Positions 1 through 11,842 of a stretch of DNA of 64,000 bases are shown piece by piece. The first letter of the stretch is position 1. Every line of letters begins with the position of its first letter. Under the pieces are notes generated by a model that saw nothing but the letters and a program-made list of their open reading frames with translations, made no database searches and had not been told where the DNA came from. The translations under genes were made by a program, and so were the position numbers. Source of the stretch: Polydactylus sextarius (lineage: Eukaryota; Chordata; Actinopteri; Polynemidae); the NCBI GenBank assembly GCA_016801845.1, contig CM028914.1, forward strand, positions 4,821,501 to 4,885,500, written 5' to 3'.

Positions 1-933
1 AAAACATTAACCTGCTGATGCCACTGAAACACTAAACACATTCAGTCTTGAACAGTCCAGATTCAGTGTCTTTTAAACACAGATACCCGAGGCTTCACAA
101 AAAACAGTTATCACCATTTGTTTTCCCTGTGCAGAGAGCAGGTTACAGTCAGTCTGTGTTTGTATGCCAGCAGAGCTGATCTTCAGGGTTTGTTTGCCCA
201 AACACACAAATTATAAGCTCTTTCCTCACAAGCTGTTCACATGACACATCCCATGTGAGATTGTCAGCAATGACTGATGTAATAATTTATATATATTTTT
301 TTTTTTCTTTTTGTGGTCGTAATAATCAAAAAGTATGTGTTCAACTTGTTCATATTTTGGAAATATTCTGTTTTATTTATTGTTGTTGTATGTAAGTTGA
401 TACATTGATTAGAGTTTATTGATCCTGCCAGGGAAATTATTGATGTAATAAACTATATCACACTAAAAGACAATTGGTAGTGGATGTCCAGCATGTCCTG
501 AATGTCTCATGAGTCTTATTGTATGTACCTTCATTTATTAATTTATTTGTTTCTATCACATATTGCATTGTCTCACAGTCAAATAAGCAGACATTGAGAT
601 TGAACACAATACTTTATTCCCCAATTTCTCCCTGGGATCAATACATTATTTCTGATTCTGATGTTGTAGGGAGCTGTGTTGGTGTGGTGCTTTAGGTGCC
701 ACTGAGACATAAAATTAAAACCAGGAATTCCTGTGTCTGTCTCTGAGTTTGAAGAGTTATCAGATGGCAAAGTTCTATAAACAGTTTATAATATGCTGAG
801 ACTCACATTTTACAACTTATCACAAATGTGACCATCTTATTTTTCATCACAGAAATATGCTAATCACATTTAAGTATATATACAATGTACCACATTTACA
901 AGCCCATACAATGCATGATATGTTTAATAAAGT

Positions 934-1021
934 CTACTTTGAGACTTCAGCCTTGGCTGGGACAATAGAGACTTTCATCTGACAGTAGAAACGATATCTG
1001 AGACGTGGTCTGATGGTCTGA
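934..1021 (-). pseudogene. 3' remnant of a type B odorant receptor
   Basis: Read on the minus strand, these 88 bases encode the last residues and stop of the 321-aa B receptor seen intact at 14781: the QTIRP motif, then a tail ending in PAKAEVSK. The remnant ends abruptly at QTIRP, where L2-like LINE sequence begins (about 1028). The rest of the gene is missing from this module. This shows that the 4.8-kb module once carried a B gene next to its A gene. Confidence 0.85.
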
Positions 1022-1027
1022 ATTGGT

Positions 1028-2208
1028 CTTAATTAAGATTAACACAACTACTACACTAGAATCAAAACATAGGGTTATCAAATGTGGATTATTAAACATA
1101 AGATCACTTCCATCCAAATCTTTGTTAGTGAATGATTTGATAATTGATCATAACATTGACTTATTCTGCCTTAATGAATCTTGGCAAAAAAAAAAAAAAG
1201 GATTTTGTTAGTCTGAATGAATCAATTCCAACCCATGTTAATGTTTACATTTCTCAAGGCACAGGCAGAGGAGGAGGATTGCAGCCAGTTTTAACTCTAG
1301 TCTAATGATTAATCCTAAACATAAAACTAGATATAACTCATTTGAAAGTCTTACTCTTAGTCTCTCACATCCAAACTGGAAAACGCAAAAACCAGTTCTG
1401 ATAGTTACTGTGTATGGTCCACCTGGTCCTACTGAAGCTAGTCATGGAGTTCCACAACGTTCTGTGTTAGGACCAGTCCTTTTTATCTTATATATACTTC
1501 CCTTAGGCCAGAGGTGTCAAACTCATTCCACTAAAGGCCACGTGGCTGCAGGTTTTTGTTCTAAATTAGCAGCAGCACACCAGAATTGATTCATTTAATT
1601 AACTGATCTGAGTCTTCACACAGTTGATTAGTCAAACTGTGTGATCTCAACTGGTTGGAACAAAACCTGCAGCCACACGGCCCTTTGTGGAATAAGTTTG
1701 ACACCTCTGCCTTAGGCAATGTCATCAGGAAGCACAATGTAAACTTCCATTGTTATGTGGATGTAAAATCTAGAATAGAATTCAAAACCCTCCTGCTTGC
1801 CTATAAAGCCCTTAATGATCAGGCTCCATCATATCTTAAGGAGCTCATAGTTCCTTATTATCCTAATAGATCACTTCGATCACAAACTGCTGATTTACCT
1901 GTGGTTCCTAGAGTCTCTAAGACCAGAACGAGAGGTACAGCCTTCAGTTATCAGGCCTCTCTTTTATGGAACCGACTCCTAGTTTGGGTCTGGAAGGCAG
2001 ACACCCTTTCTACATTTAAGGTTAGACTGAAAACTTTCCTTTATGATAATGCTCATGCCTGAACCATCCTTTAGTTAAGCTGGTATAGGATTAGCAGTTG
2101 GATCCAGATTCTTCCCTTGCTCATTGTGGAAATGTTGGGTTTCTCTATGTAAAGTGCCTTGAGATAAATGATTTTATGATCTGGTGCAATATAAATAAAA
2201 TTAAATTG
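1028..2208 (+). mobile_element. L2/Maui-like LINE fragment, internally deleted
   Basis: The plus strand encodes a piece of the LINE endonuclease start (CGLLNIRSLPSKSLLVND), then jumps from the endonuclease GPPGPT motif directly into the reverse transcriptase motif HGVPQRSVLGPVLFILYILP. After a MITE it continues with the post-RT region (KSRIEFKTLLLAYKALNDQA) and ends in the typical L2 3' tail (GTGCCTTGAGATAAATG, then AATAAAATTAAATTG). The catalytic YADD box is lost: the frame goes from HCYVD straight to VKSRIEF. It is a dead fragment. The 5' junction falls inside a B receptor gene. Confidence 0.85.
1509..1709. mobile_element. hAT-type MITE with 8-bp target duplication
   Basis: This is a 201-bp non-autonomous element with terminal inverted repeats (CAGAGGTGTCAAACTCATTCC and its complement). 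It is flanked on both sides by the same 8 bases, CCTTAGGC (1501-1508 and 1710-1717), the target duplication expected of hAT transposases. It sits inside the reverse transcriptase region of the LINE. The related LINE pieces at 23385 and 38098 lack it. It has no coding capacity. Confidence 0.9.
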
Positions 2209-3766
2209 CTACTTTCTTATTAGCATTTGTTGTGTTAATCAATGTTTTCATGCACTTTAGGGATTGCACTTTCAAATTTTGTTGTACTTGTACAATGACA
2301 ATAAAGGAAGTCTGATTATGGAGTTGAATAGACAGATAGACAGACAGGCAGAGAGACAGATTTAATTTTATGAATTTATTTATTGCTATCATGCATCCAG
2401 GGTCACAAAATTTATATTTCCCAAAAGGCCTCATTAAATGCATTCTGACACTTGACATCTTGTTTGTCATCGGTTTTGTGTAACTGATCTGGAATCAAAA
2501 GAAAAACTACATGTTCACAAGAACTGTTGTGGATAAATGACTGTCAGGGAATTAGAAGAGCATACAGACATGCTAAACCTTAATAGAAAATCTTGAGTTG
2601 TCATTTTAGTGCCATGAACAAGTTTCTAAAAGATGTTGCAGGAAGGATCAAAATATTTCTTACACCTTACTGCAACAATATATAACCTCAAGCTACTATT
2701 TCCTACTATGCAGTCAACATACTAAAACGAAAAGAAAACCACTCTGACAAACAAAGGTTTTTTTAACAGCTTGTTGAATGGTTGTCAAAATTCTAATTTA
2801 TTCTTTCACTGAATTTCAAGCAATACTGTAATTAGTTATTTTTAATGAATGAACAATGTTATTAAAAATGATGAAGCTGTATTTTCTATTTATTTTCTGT
2901 TGAATATCTAAAGCCAAATATAATGAAGGTCCTCCCAAAACTTTATTTGTCAGTCCCTGCTACAAACCAGTCTCATCTCAAAACATACAAATACTAAATT
3001 GGTCCACTCTGAAAAACACAGCAGTTTCACAATTTAAGGTCTTCATTCATTGCTTTTGCCTGCGTCCCATGTCATGAGACAGTCAAATTTCTGCCTGCAG
3101 GAACAAATCAATATGGTTGATATTCTTATCATTTTTGTGGAAAATGCAATATTTTGAAAAATAGTTTTGGCATTATTTACAATTTTGATGACATTTCTAG
3201 TGAGAAATACACACTTTAGTTTAAGAATATTTATTGACTGAGTGTATGTGATGTTTAGTTTATTAGTTAAGATTTTGTCAGGCTGTATTACTGGCACTTC
3301 CACTGTGATTGCTAGTGACTCTGATATCGCATATTAGCAGCATGTAATTTGTATCATTACATTTGCGTTGTGTAGTTACTTGATCTTTCATGCCGTTTCT
3401 GTTTAGGTGATGTGTTGGCTGATGTAACAAATTCCAGGCATCTAACTTGAATCTGTTCACAAAGAACATTCATATTGAGTCTTTACCAGCATTTTATGGC
3501 AACATCACAAATACATGGACTACAACGAGTTTGGAAAAGTGTGTGTTCAGGTCCATGATTTGGGTGAACGTTCTGTATTATGGATAAATACAAAGTAGAC
3601 AAGCAACATTTACTAGATGAAATCATCAATTTTTAAAAAACATTCAGAACGTAGTAAACCAGGTTGCACATGAGCACTGTGCAGCATGGTATGGCAACAC
3701 ATAAGGGACAAACTACGTTTCCTATGTTTTTAACCAATTTAATATGAACTTATTTTTCCCTATACC

Positions 3767-4792
3767 CTACTTCTCTACATCCACTGTGTTTTGCCAAGTG
3801 GAAAAACGTAGTATTTGTACATTTTGGGATGAGACCGGGTTGTTTGAGAAGACAACAGAGAGTTTGAATCGACAGCAAAGATAGTTAATGAGAACTGGTC
3901 TGATGGTCTGATCTCTGAGCCCATAGATCAAAGCACTAAGACACCTGGGGAGCATGATTATAAACACATAAAAAACATGCACAATGTGCAAAAATATCAT
4001 TGGTGAAACTACTTTCACGACAGCCATGAGTAAAGAGTTGTGCATAGTTGAAAGAAGACTGAGGCCGAGCTGCACCAGATGCAGCAGCAGTGTTTTACGA
4101 ACCTTATTAGCTGAAGCTTCATCTGCAGAGGCTGACCTGGCTGCTACCATCACACCAATATATGAAGAAATAATTGTTACAGTAGCTGAAACAAACACAA
4201 AACAAGTGTAGGCTTTGTCATAATGATCACTTAATGGCACAAGGAACATAACAAGTGTACCACAAAAGTCTCTCATCTGCAGACTCTCCAGCTGATGAAA
4301 GGGAAACTGTAAAAGCAAAATAAGTCGAATGAAGACATTTAGTGAACAAAAGACCCAAACAGCAGCAATGGCTGCCCCTGTGTTTCTGATGGTGACGATG
4401 TTAGCGTGCCTCAGTGGGTAGCACACAGCTACATATCGTTCTAGAGACATAACCACCAATGTCAAAGGAGAGATTTCAGTTGTGAGATTAGTGATCAAGA
4501 CAAGAAAACCACACACAGGATACGTCAGTTGTATTTGACAAGTAGCCACTAGGAAGAGGTTGTGACTCTGAGCCAGCAGTGCAGTATCTGCAAAAAGGAG
4601 GTTATACAGAAGAATATAACGAGAGGTTTCACGAAACACTGGTTTACTCCTCAGAGTGAACAACATGGTCCCATTAATGAAGAGAAACACACAACATGGC
4701 ACTGTAGACAGAGTGAAAATAAGCGCTCTCTCCACCATCATATCTGATAATTTAAAGGAGACATTAGTGTGAAAATCAGATCCATATGACAT
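3767..4792 (-). CDS. Type A odorant receptor, OR131-2-like, 341 aa
   Basis: This is a seven-transmembrane class A GPCR predicted to sit in the ciliary membrane of olfactory neurons, bind an odorant and signal through a G protein. Visible features: sequon N10-V-S in the short N-terminus; TM1 about 24-46; the first loop LRSKPVFRETSRYI (47-60), characteristic of fish OR131-like receptors; Cys94 and Cys177 as the likely conserved disulfide; SLERYVAVCYPLRH (116-129) in place of the DRY box; TM5 about 195-218; KTLLLHLVQLG (233-243) opening TM6; and PRCLSALIYG (282-291) where other GPCRs have NPxxY. An in-frame ATG lies 21 codons upstream (4853-4855). I prefer the downstream start because it is the one shared by all A genes, and because a splice-acceptor-like TTTCAG overlaps the upstream stretch. 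The coding region is a single exon. The ligand cannot be inferred. Confidence 0.93.
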   Translation of the reverse strand: MSYGSDFHTNVSFKLSDMMVERALIFTLSTVPCCVFLFINGTMLFTLRSKPVFRETSRYILLYNLLFADTALLAQSHNLFLVATCQIQLTYPVCGFLVLITNLTTEISPLTLVVMSLERYVAVCYPLRHANIVTIRNTGAAIAAVWVFCSLNVFIRLILLLQFPFHQLESLQMRDFCGTLVMFLVPLSDHYDKAYTCFVFVSATVTIISSYIGVMVAARSASADEASANKVRKTLLLHLVQLGLSLLSTMHNSLLMAVVKVVSPMIFLHIVHVFYVFIIMLPRCLSALIYGLRDQTIRPVLINYLCCRFKLSVVFSNNPVSSQNVQILRFSTWQNTVDVEK

Positions 4793-5748
4793 TGTAGAGA
4801 ATAATTTAAGATGTAAAACATTAACCTGCTGATGCCACTGAAACACTAAACACATTCAGTCTTGAACAGTCCAGATTCAGTGTCTTTTAAACACAGATAC
4901 CCGAGGCTTCACAAAAAACAGTTATCACCATTTGTTTTCCCTGTGCAGAGAGCAGGTTACAGTCAGTCTGTGTTTGTATGCCAGCAGAGCTGATCTTCAG
5001 GGTTTGTTTGCCCAAACACACAAATTATAAGCTCTTTCCTCACAAGCTGTTCACATGACACATCCCATGTGAGATTGTCAGCAATGACTGATGTAATAAT
5101 TTATATATATTTTTTTTTTTTCTTTTTGTGGTCGTAATAATCAAAAAGTATGTGTTCAACTTGTTCATATTTTGGAAATATTCTGTTTTATTTATTGTTG
5201 TTGTATGTAAGTTGATACATTGATTAGAGTTTATTGATCCTGCCAGGGAAATTATTGATGTAATAAACTATATCACACTAAAAGACAATTGGTAGTGGAT
5301 GTCCAGCATGTCCTGAATGTCTCATGAGTCTTATTGTATGTACCTTCATTTATTAATTTATTTGTTTCTATCACATATTGCATTGTCTCACAGTCAAATA
5401 AGCAGACATTGAGATTGAACACAATACTTTATTCCCCAATTTCTCCCTGGGATCAATACATTATTTCTGATTCTGATGTTGTAGGGAGCTGTGTTGGTGT
5501 GGTGCTTTAGGTGCCACTGAGACATAAAATTAAAACCAGGAATTCCTGTGTCTGTCTCTGAGTTTGAAGAGTTATCAGATGGCAAAGTTCTATAAACAGT
5601 TTATAATATGCTGAGACTCACATTTTACAACTTATCACAAATGTGACCATCTTATTTTTCATCACAGAAATATGCTAATCACATTTAAGTATATATACAA
5701 TGTACCACATTTACAAGCCCATACAATGCATGATATGTTTAATAAAGT

Positions 5749-5836
5749 CTACTTTGAGACTTCAGCCTTGGCTGGGACAATAGAGACTTTCATCTGACAG
5801 TAGAAACGATATCTGAGACGTGGTCTGATGGTCTGA
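5749..5836 (-). pseudogene. 3' remnant of a type B odorant receptor
   Basis: This 88-bp remnant corresponds to 934-1021 and breaks into LINE sequence at the identical base. The shared breakpoint shows it was copied together with the module rather than made by an independent insertion. Confidence 0.85.
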
Positions 5837-5842
5837 ATTGGT

Positions 5843-7025
5843 CTTAATTAAGATTAACACAACTACTACACTAGAATCAAAACATAGGGTTATCAAATGT
5901 GGATTATTAAACATAAGATCACTTCCATCCAAATCTTTGTTAGTGAATGATTTGATAATTGATCATAACATTGACTTATTCTGCCTTAATGAATCTTGGC
6001 AAAAAAAAAAAGGGAGGATTTTGTTAGTCTGAATGAATCAATTCCAACCCATGTTAATGTTTACATTTCTCAAGGCACAGGCAGAGGAGGAGGATTGCAG
6101 CCAGTTTTAACTCTAGTCTAATGATTAATCCTAAACATAAAACTAGATATAACTCATTTGAAAGTCTTACTCTTAGTCTCTCACATCCAAACTGGAAAAC
6201 GCAAAAACCAGTTCTGATAGTTACTGTGTATGGTCCACCTGGTCCTACTGAAGCTAGTCATGGAGTTCCACAACGTTCTGTGTTAGGACCAGTCCTTTTT
6301 ATCTTATATATACTTCCCTTAGGCCAGAGGTGTCAAACTCATTCCACTAAAGGCCACGTGGCTGCAGGTTTTTGTTCTAAATTAGCAGCAGCACACCAGA
6401 ATTGATTCATTTAATTAACTGATCTGAGTCTTCACACAGTTGATTAGTCAAACTGTGTGATCTCAACTGGTTGGAACAAAAACCTGCAGCCACACGGCCC
6501 TTTGTGGAATAAGTTTGACACCTCTGCCTTAGGCAATGTCATCAGGAAGCACAATGTAAACTTCCATTGTTATGTGGATGTAAAATCTAGAATAGAATTC
6601 AAAACCCTCCTGCTTGCCTATAAAGCCCTTAATGATCAGGCTCCATCATATCTTAAGGAGCTCATAGTTCCTTATTATCCTAATAGATCACTTCGATCAC
6701 AAACTGCTGATTTACCTGTGGTTCCTAGAGTCTCTAAGACCAGAACGAGAGGTACAGCCTTCAGTTATCAGGCCTCTCTTTTATGGAACCGACTCCTAGT
6801 TTGGGTCTGGAAGGCAGACACCCTTTCTACATTTAAGGTTAGACTGAAAACTTTCCTTTATGATAATGCTCATGCCTGAACCATCCTTTAGTTAAGCTGG
6901 TATAGGATTAGCAGTTGGATCCAGATTCTTCCCTTGCTCATTGTGGAAATGTTGGGTTTCTCTATGTAAAGTGCCTTGAGATAAATGATTTTATGATCTG
7001 GTGCAATATAAATAAAATTAAATTG
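5843..7025 (+). mobile_element. L2/Maui-like LINE fragment (module 2 copy)
   Basis: It has the same internal deletion and MITE as the fragment at 1028. The downstream half stays open over 140 codons (6457-6879), beginning inside the MITE and running through the post-RT region. This frame looks accidental: no catalytic residues remain. Confidence 0.85.
6325..6526. mobile_element. hAT-type MITE (module 2 copy)
   Basis: This is the same element as at 1509, with CCTTAGGC duplicated at 6317-6324 and 6527-6534. It is one base longer because of an extra A near the right arm. Confidence 0.9.
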
Positions 7026-8584
7026 CTACTTTCTTATTAGCATTTGTTGTGTTAATCAATGTTTTCATGCACTTTAGGGATTGCACTTTCAAATTTTGTT
7101 GTACTTGTACAATGACAATAAAGGAAGTCTGATTATGGAGTTGAATAGACAGATAGACAGACAGGCAGAGAGACAGATTTAATTTTATGAATTTATTTAT
7201 TGCTATCATGCATCCAGGGTCACAAAATTTATATTTCCCAAAAGGCCTCATTAAATGCATTCTGACACTTGACATCTTGTTTGTCATCGGTTTTGTGTAA
7301 CTGATCTGGAATCAAAAGAAAAACTACATGTTCACAAGAACTGTTGTGGATAAATGACTGTCAGGGAATTAGAAGAGCATACAGACATGCTAAACCTTAA
7401 TAGAAAATCTTGAGTTGTCATTTTAGTGCCATGAACAAGTTTCTAAAAGATGTTGCAGGAAGGATCAAAATATTTCTTACACCTTACTGCAACAATATAT
7501 AACCTCAAGCTACTATTTCCTACTATGCAGTCAACATACTAAAACGAAAAGAAAACCACTCTGACAAACAAAGGTTTTTTTTAACAGCTTGTTGAATGGT
7601 TGTCAAAATTCTAATTTATTCTTTCACTGAATTTCAAGCAATACTGTAATTAGTTATTTTTAATGAATGAACAATGTTATTAAAAATGATGAAGCTGTAT
7701 TTTCTATTTATTTTCTGTTGAATATCTAAAGCCAAATATAATGAAGGTCCTCCCAAAAACTTTATTTGTCAGTCCCTGCTACAAACCAGTCTCATCTCAA
7801 AACATACAAATACTAAATTGGTCCACTCTGAAAAACACAGCAGTTTCACAATTTAAGGTCTTCATTCATTGCTTTTGCCTGCGTCCATGTCATGAGACAG
7901 TCAAATTTCTGCCTGCAGGAACAAATCAATATGGTTGATATTCTTATCATTTTTGTGGAAAATGCAATATTTTGAAAAATAGTTTTGGCATTATTTACAA
8001 TTTTGATGACATTTCTAGTGAGAAATACACACTTTAGTTTAAGAATATTTATTGACTGAGTGTATGTGATGTTTAGTTTATTAGTTAAGATTTTGTCAGG
8101 CTGTATTACTGGCACTTCCACTGTGATTGCTAGTGACTCTGATATCGCATATTAGCAGCATGTAATTTGTATCATTACATTTGCGTTGTGTAGTTACTTG
8201 ATCTTTCATGCCGTTTCTGTTTAGGTGATGTGTTGGCTGATGTAACAAATTCCAGGCATCTAACTTGAATCTGTTCACAAAGAACATTCATATTGAGTCT
8301 TTACCAGCATTTTATGGCAACATCACAAATACATGGACTACAACGAGTTTGGAAAAGTGTGTGTTCAGGTCCATGATTTGGGTGAACGTTCTGTATTATG
8401 GATAAATACAAAGTAGACAAGCAACATTTACTAGATGAAATCATCAATTTTTAAAAAACATTCAGAACGTAGTAAACCAGGTTGCACATGAGCACTGTGC
8501 AGCATGGTATGGCAACACATAAGGGACAAACTACGTTTCCTATGTTTTTAACCAATTTAATATGAACTTATTTTTCCCTATACC

Positions 8585-9612
8585 CTACTTCTCTACATCC
8601 ACTGTGTTTTGCCAAGTGGAAAAACGTAGTATTTGTACATTTTGGGATGAGACCGGGTTGTTTGAGAAGACAACAGAGAGTTTGAATCGACAGCAAAGAT
8701 AGTTAATGAGAACTGGTCTGATGGTCTGATCTCTGAGCCCATAGATCAAAGCACTAAGACACCTGGGGAGCATGATTATAAACACATAAAAAACATGCAC
8801 AATGTGCAAAATATCATTGGTGAAACTACTTTCACGACAGCCATGAGTAAAGAGTTGTGCATAGTTGAAAGAAGACTGAGGCCGAGCTGCACCAGATGCA
8901 GCAGCAGTGTTTTACTTAACCTTATTAGCTGAAGCTTCATCTGCAGAGGCTGACCTGGCTGCTACCATCACACCAATATATGAAGAAATAATTGTTACAG
9001 TAGCTGAAACAAACACAAAACAAGTGTAGGCTTTGTCATAATGATCACTTAATGGCACAAGGAACATAACAAGTGTACCACAAAAAAGTCTCTCATCTGC
9101 AGACTCTCCAGCTGATGAAAGGGAAACTGTAAAAGCAAAATAAGTCGAATGAAGACATTTAGTGAACAAAAGACCCAAACAGCAGCAATGGCTGCCCCTG
9201 TGTTTCTGATGGTGACGATGTTAGCGTGCCTCAGTGGGTAGCACACAGCTACATATCGTTCTAGAGACATAACCACCAATGTCAAAGGAGAGATTTCAGT
9301 TGTGAGATTAGTGATCAAGACAAGAAAACCACACACAGGATACGTCAGTTGTATTTGACAAGTAGCCACTAGGAAGAGGTTGTGACTCTGAGCCAGCAGT
9401 GCAGTATCTGCAAAAAGGAGGTTATACAGAAGAATATAACGAGAGGTTTCACGAAACACTGGTTTACTCCTCAGAGTGAACAACATGGTCCCATTAATGA
9501 AGAGAAACACACAACATGGCACTGTAGACAGAGTGAAAATAAGCGCTCTCTCCACCATCATATCTGATAATTTAAAGGAGACATTAGTGTGAAAATCAGA
9601 TCCATATGACAT
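8585..9612 (-). pseudogene. Type A odorant receptor with three frameshifts
   Basis: This is the module-2 counterpart of the receptor at 3767. Reading 5' to 3' on the minus strand, the frame is intact to QMRDF near residue 176. It then shifts by two inserted bases in an A-run (near 9082-9087). A second shift follows near 8914, where the intact copy reads TTTTACGAACC and this copy has one extra base. The third is a one-base loss in an A-run near 8807-8812. The remaining sequence is essentially identical to the intact copy. Two of the three lesions are homopolymer length changes, so sequencing or assembly error is a real alternative to true pseudogenisation. Confidence 0.8.
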
Positions 9613-10565
9613 TGTAGAGAATAATTTAAGATGTAAAACATTAACCTGCTGATGCCACTGAAACACTAAACACATTCAGTCTTGAACAGTCCAGATTCAG
9701 TGTCTTTTAAACACAGATACCTGAGGCTTCACAAAAACAGTTATCACCATTTGTTTTCCCTGTGCAGAGAGCAGGTTACAGTCAGTCTGTGTTTGTATGC
9801 CAGCAGAGCTGATCTTCAGGGTTTGTTTGCCCAAACACACAAATTATAAGCTCTTTCCTCACAAGCTGTTCACATGACACATCCCATGTGAGATTGTCAG
9901 CAATGACTGATGTAATAATTTATATATATATTTTTTTTTTTTTTGTGGTCGTAATAATCAAAAAGTATGTGTTCAACTTGTTCATATTTTGGAAATATTC
10001 TGTTTTATTTATTGTTGTTGTATGTAAGTTGATACATTGATTAGAGTTTATTGATCCTGCCAGGGAAATTATTGATGTAATAAACTATATCACACTAAAA
10101 GACAATTGGTAGTGGATGTCCAGCATGTCCTGAATGTCTCATGAGTCTTATTGTATGTACCTTCATTTATTAATTTATTTGTTTCTATCACATATTGCAT
10201 TGTCTCACAGTCAAATAAGCAGACATTGAGATTGAACACAATACTTTATTCCCCAATTTCTCCCTGGGATCAATACATTATTTCTGATTCTGATGTTGTA
10301 GGGAGCTGTGTTGGTGTGGTGCTTTAGGTGCCACTGAGACATAAAATTAAAACCAGGAATTCCTGTGTCTGTCTCTGAGTTTGAAGAGTTATCAGATGGC
10401 AAAGTTCTATAAACAGTTTATAATATGCTGAGACTCACATTTTACAACTTATCACAAATGTGACCATCTTATTTTTCATCACAGAAATATGCTAATCACA
10501 TTTAAGTATATATACAATGTACCACATTTACAAGCCCATACAATGCATGATATGTTTAATAAAGT

Positions 10566-10653
10566 CTACTTTGAGACTTCAGCCTTGGCTGGGACAATAG
10601 AGACTTTCATCTGACAGTAGAAACGATATCTGAGACGTGGTCTGATGGTCTGA
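10566..10653 (-). pseudogene. 3' remnant of a type B odorant receptor
   Basis: This is the third copy of the 88-bp remnant, with the same LINE junction as at 1021 and 5836. Confidence 0.85.
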
Positions 10654-10659
10654 ATTGGT

Positions 10660-11842
10660 CTTAATTAAGATTAACACAACTACTACACTAGAATCAAAAC
10701 ATAGGGTTATCAAATGTGGATTATTAAACATAAGATCACTTCCATCCAAATCTTTGTTAGTGAATGATTTGATAATTGATCATAACATTGACTTATTCTG
10801 CCTTAATGAATCTTGGCAAAAAAAAAAAGGGAGGATTTTGTTAGTCTGAATGAATCAATTCCAACCCATGTTAATGTTTACATTTCTCGAGGCACAGGCA
10901 GAGGAGGAGGATTGCAGCCAGTTTTAACTCTAGTCTAATGATTAATCCTAAACATAAAACTAGATATAACTCATTTGAAAGTCTTACTCTTAGTCTCTCA
11001 CATCCAAACTGGAAAACGCAAAAACCAGTTCTGATAGTTACTGCGTATGGTCCACGTGGTCCTACTGAAGCTAGTCATGGAGTTCCACAACGTTCTGTGT
11101 TAGGACCAGTCCTTTTTATCTTATATATACTTCCCTTAGGCCAGAGGTGTCAAACTCATTCCACTAAAGGCCACGTGGCTGCAGGTTTTTGTTCCAAATT
11201 AGCAGCAGCACACCAGAATTGATTCATTTAATTAACTGATCTGAGTCTTCACACAGTTGATTGGTCAAACTGTGTGATCTTAACTGGTTGGAACAAAAAC
11301 CTGCAGCCACACGGCCCTTTGTGGAATAAGTTTGACACCTCTGCCTTAGGCAATGTCATCAGGAAGCACAATGTAAACTTCCATTGTTATGTGGATGTAA
11401 AATCTAGAATAGAATTCAAAACCCTCCTGCTTGCCTATAAAGCCCTTAATGATCAGGCTCCATCATATCTTAATGAGCTCATAGTTCCTTATTATCCTAA
11501 TAGATCACTTCGATCACAAACTGCTGATTTACCTGTGGTTCCTAGAGTCTCTAAGACCAGAACGAGAGGTACAGCCTTCAGTTATCAGGCCTCTCTTTTA
11601 TGGAACCGACTCCTAGTTTGGGTCTGGAAGGCAGACACCCTTTCTACATTTAAGGTTAGACTGAAAACTTTCCTTTATGATAATGCTCATGCCTGAACCA
11701 TCCTTTAGTTAAGCTGGTATAGGATTAGCAGTTGGATCCAGATTCTTCCCTTGCTCATTGTGGAAATGTTGGGTTTCTCTATGTAAAGTGCCTTGAGATA
11801 AATGATTTTATGATCTGGTGCAATATAAATAAAATTAAATTG
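10660..11842 (+). mobile_element. L2/Maui-like LINE fragment (module 3 copy)
   Basis: The structure equals the module 1 and 2 copies, with a few substitutions, for example GPRGP instead of GPPGP at the deletion edge and NELIVPYY instead of KELIVPYY. These substitutions are shared with the longer copy ending at 18425. Confidence 0.85.
11142..11343. mobile_element. hAT-type MITE (module 3 copy)
   Basis: The terminal inverted repeats and the CCTTAGGC duplication on both sides are intact. Confidence 0.9.

Larger units (their letters stand above)
1..4814. repeat. Tandem module 1 (about 4.8 kb)
   Basis: The first base starts a block that recurs almost base for base at 4815. It holds the flank upstream of an A-type receptor (1-933), an 88-bp remnant of a B-type receptor, an L2-like LINE carrying a hAT-type MITE (1028-2208), about 1.5 kb of AT-rich non-coding sequence (2209-3766), and an intact A-type receptor. 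The non-coding part includes a short GACA-rich stretch near 2330-2360 and nothing else recognisable. Around 416-445 and 620-665 are short sequences resembling 3' tails of Rex1/CR1-type LINEs, in opposite orientations; that assignment is tentative. Confidence 0.9.
4815..9634. repeat. Tandem module 2 (about 4.8 kb)
   Basis: This is a near-perfect copy of 1-4814 in the same order and orientation. The differences I could see are mostly one- or two-base changes in homopolymer length, for example extra A or T residues near 5110, 6480, 7575, 8809 and 9083. Non-coding content between the LINE and the receptor (7026-8584) matches 2209-3766 and shows nothing further. Confidence 0.9.

Noticed and set aside
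4562..4747. Conserved plus-strand open frames opposite every A receptor (about 61 codons, also at 9382, 13600, 20786 and others)
   Set aside because: They are antisense shadows: their conservation follows that of the receptor codons on the minus strand, and they have no domain or start context of their own.
6457..6879. 140-codon open frame across MITE and LINE 3' part
   Set aside because: It is a chance fusion starting inside a non-coding MITE. The LINE part lacks its catalytic region.
7846..8287. Minus-strand frames downstream of A receptors (86-91 and 63 codons), repeated in several modules
   Set aside because: They recur only because the module is copied. They are broken in the more diverged modules and show no domain.
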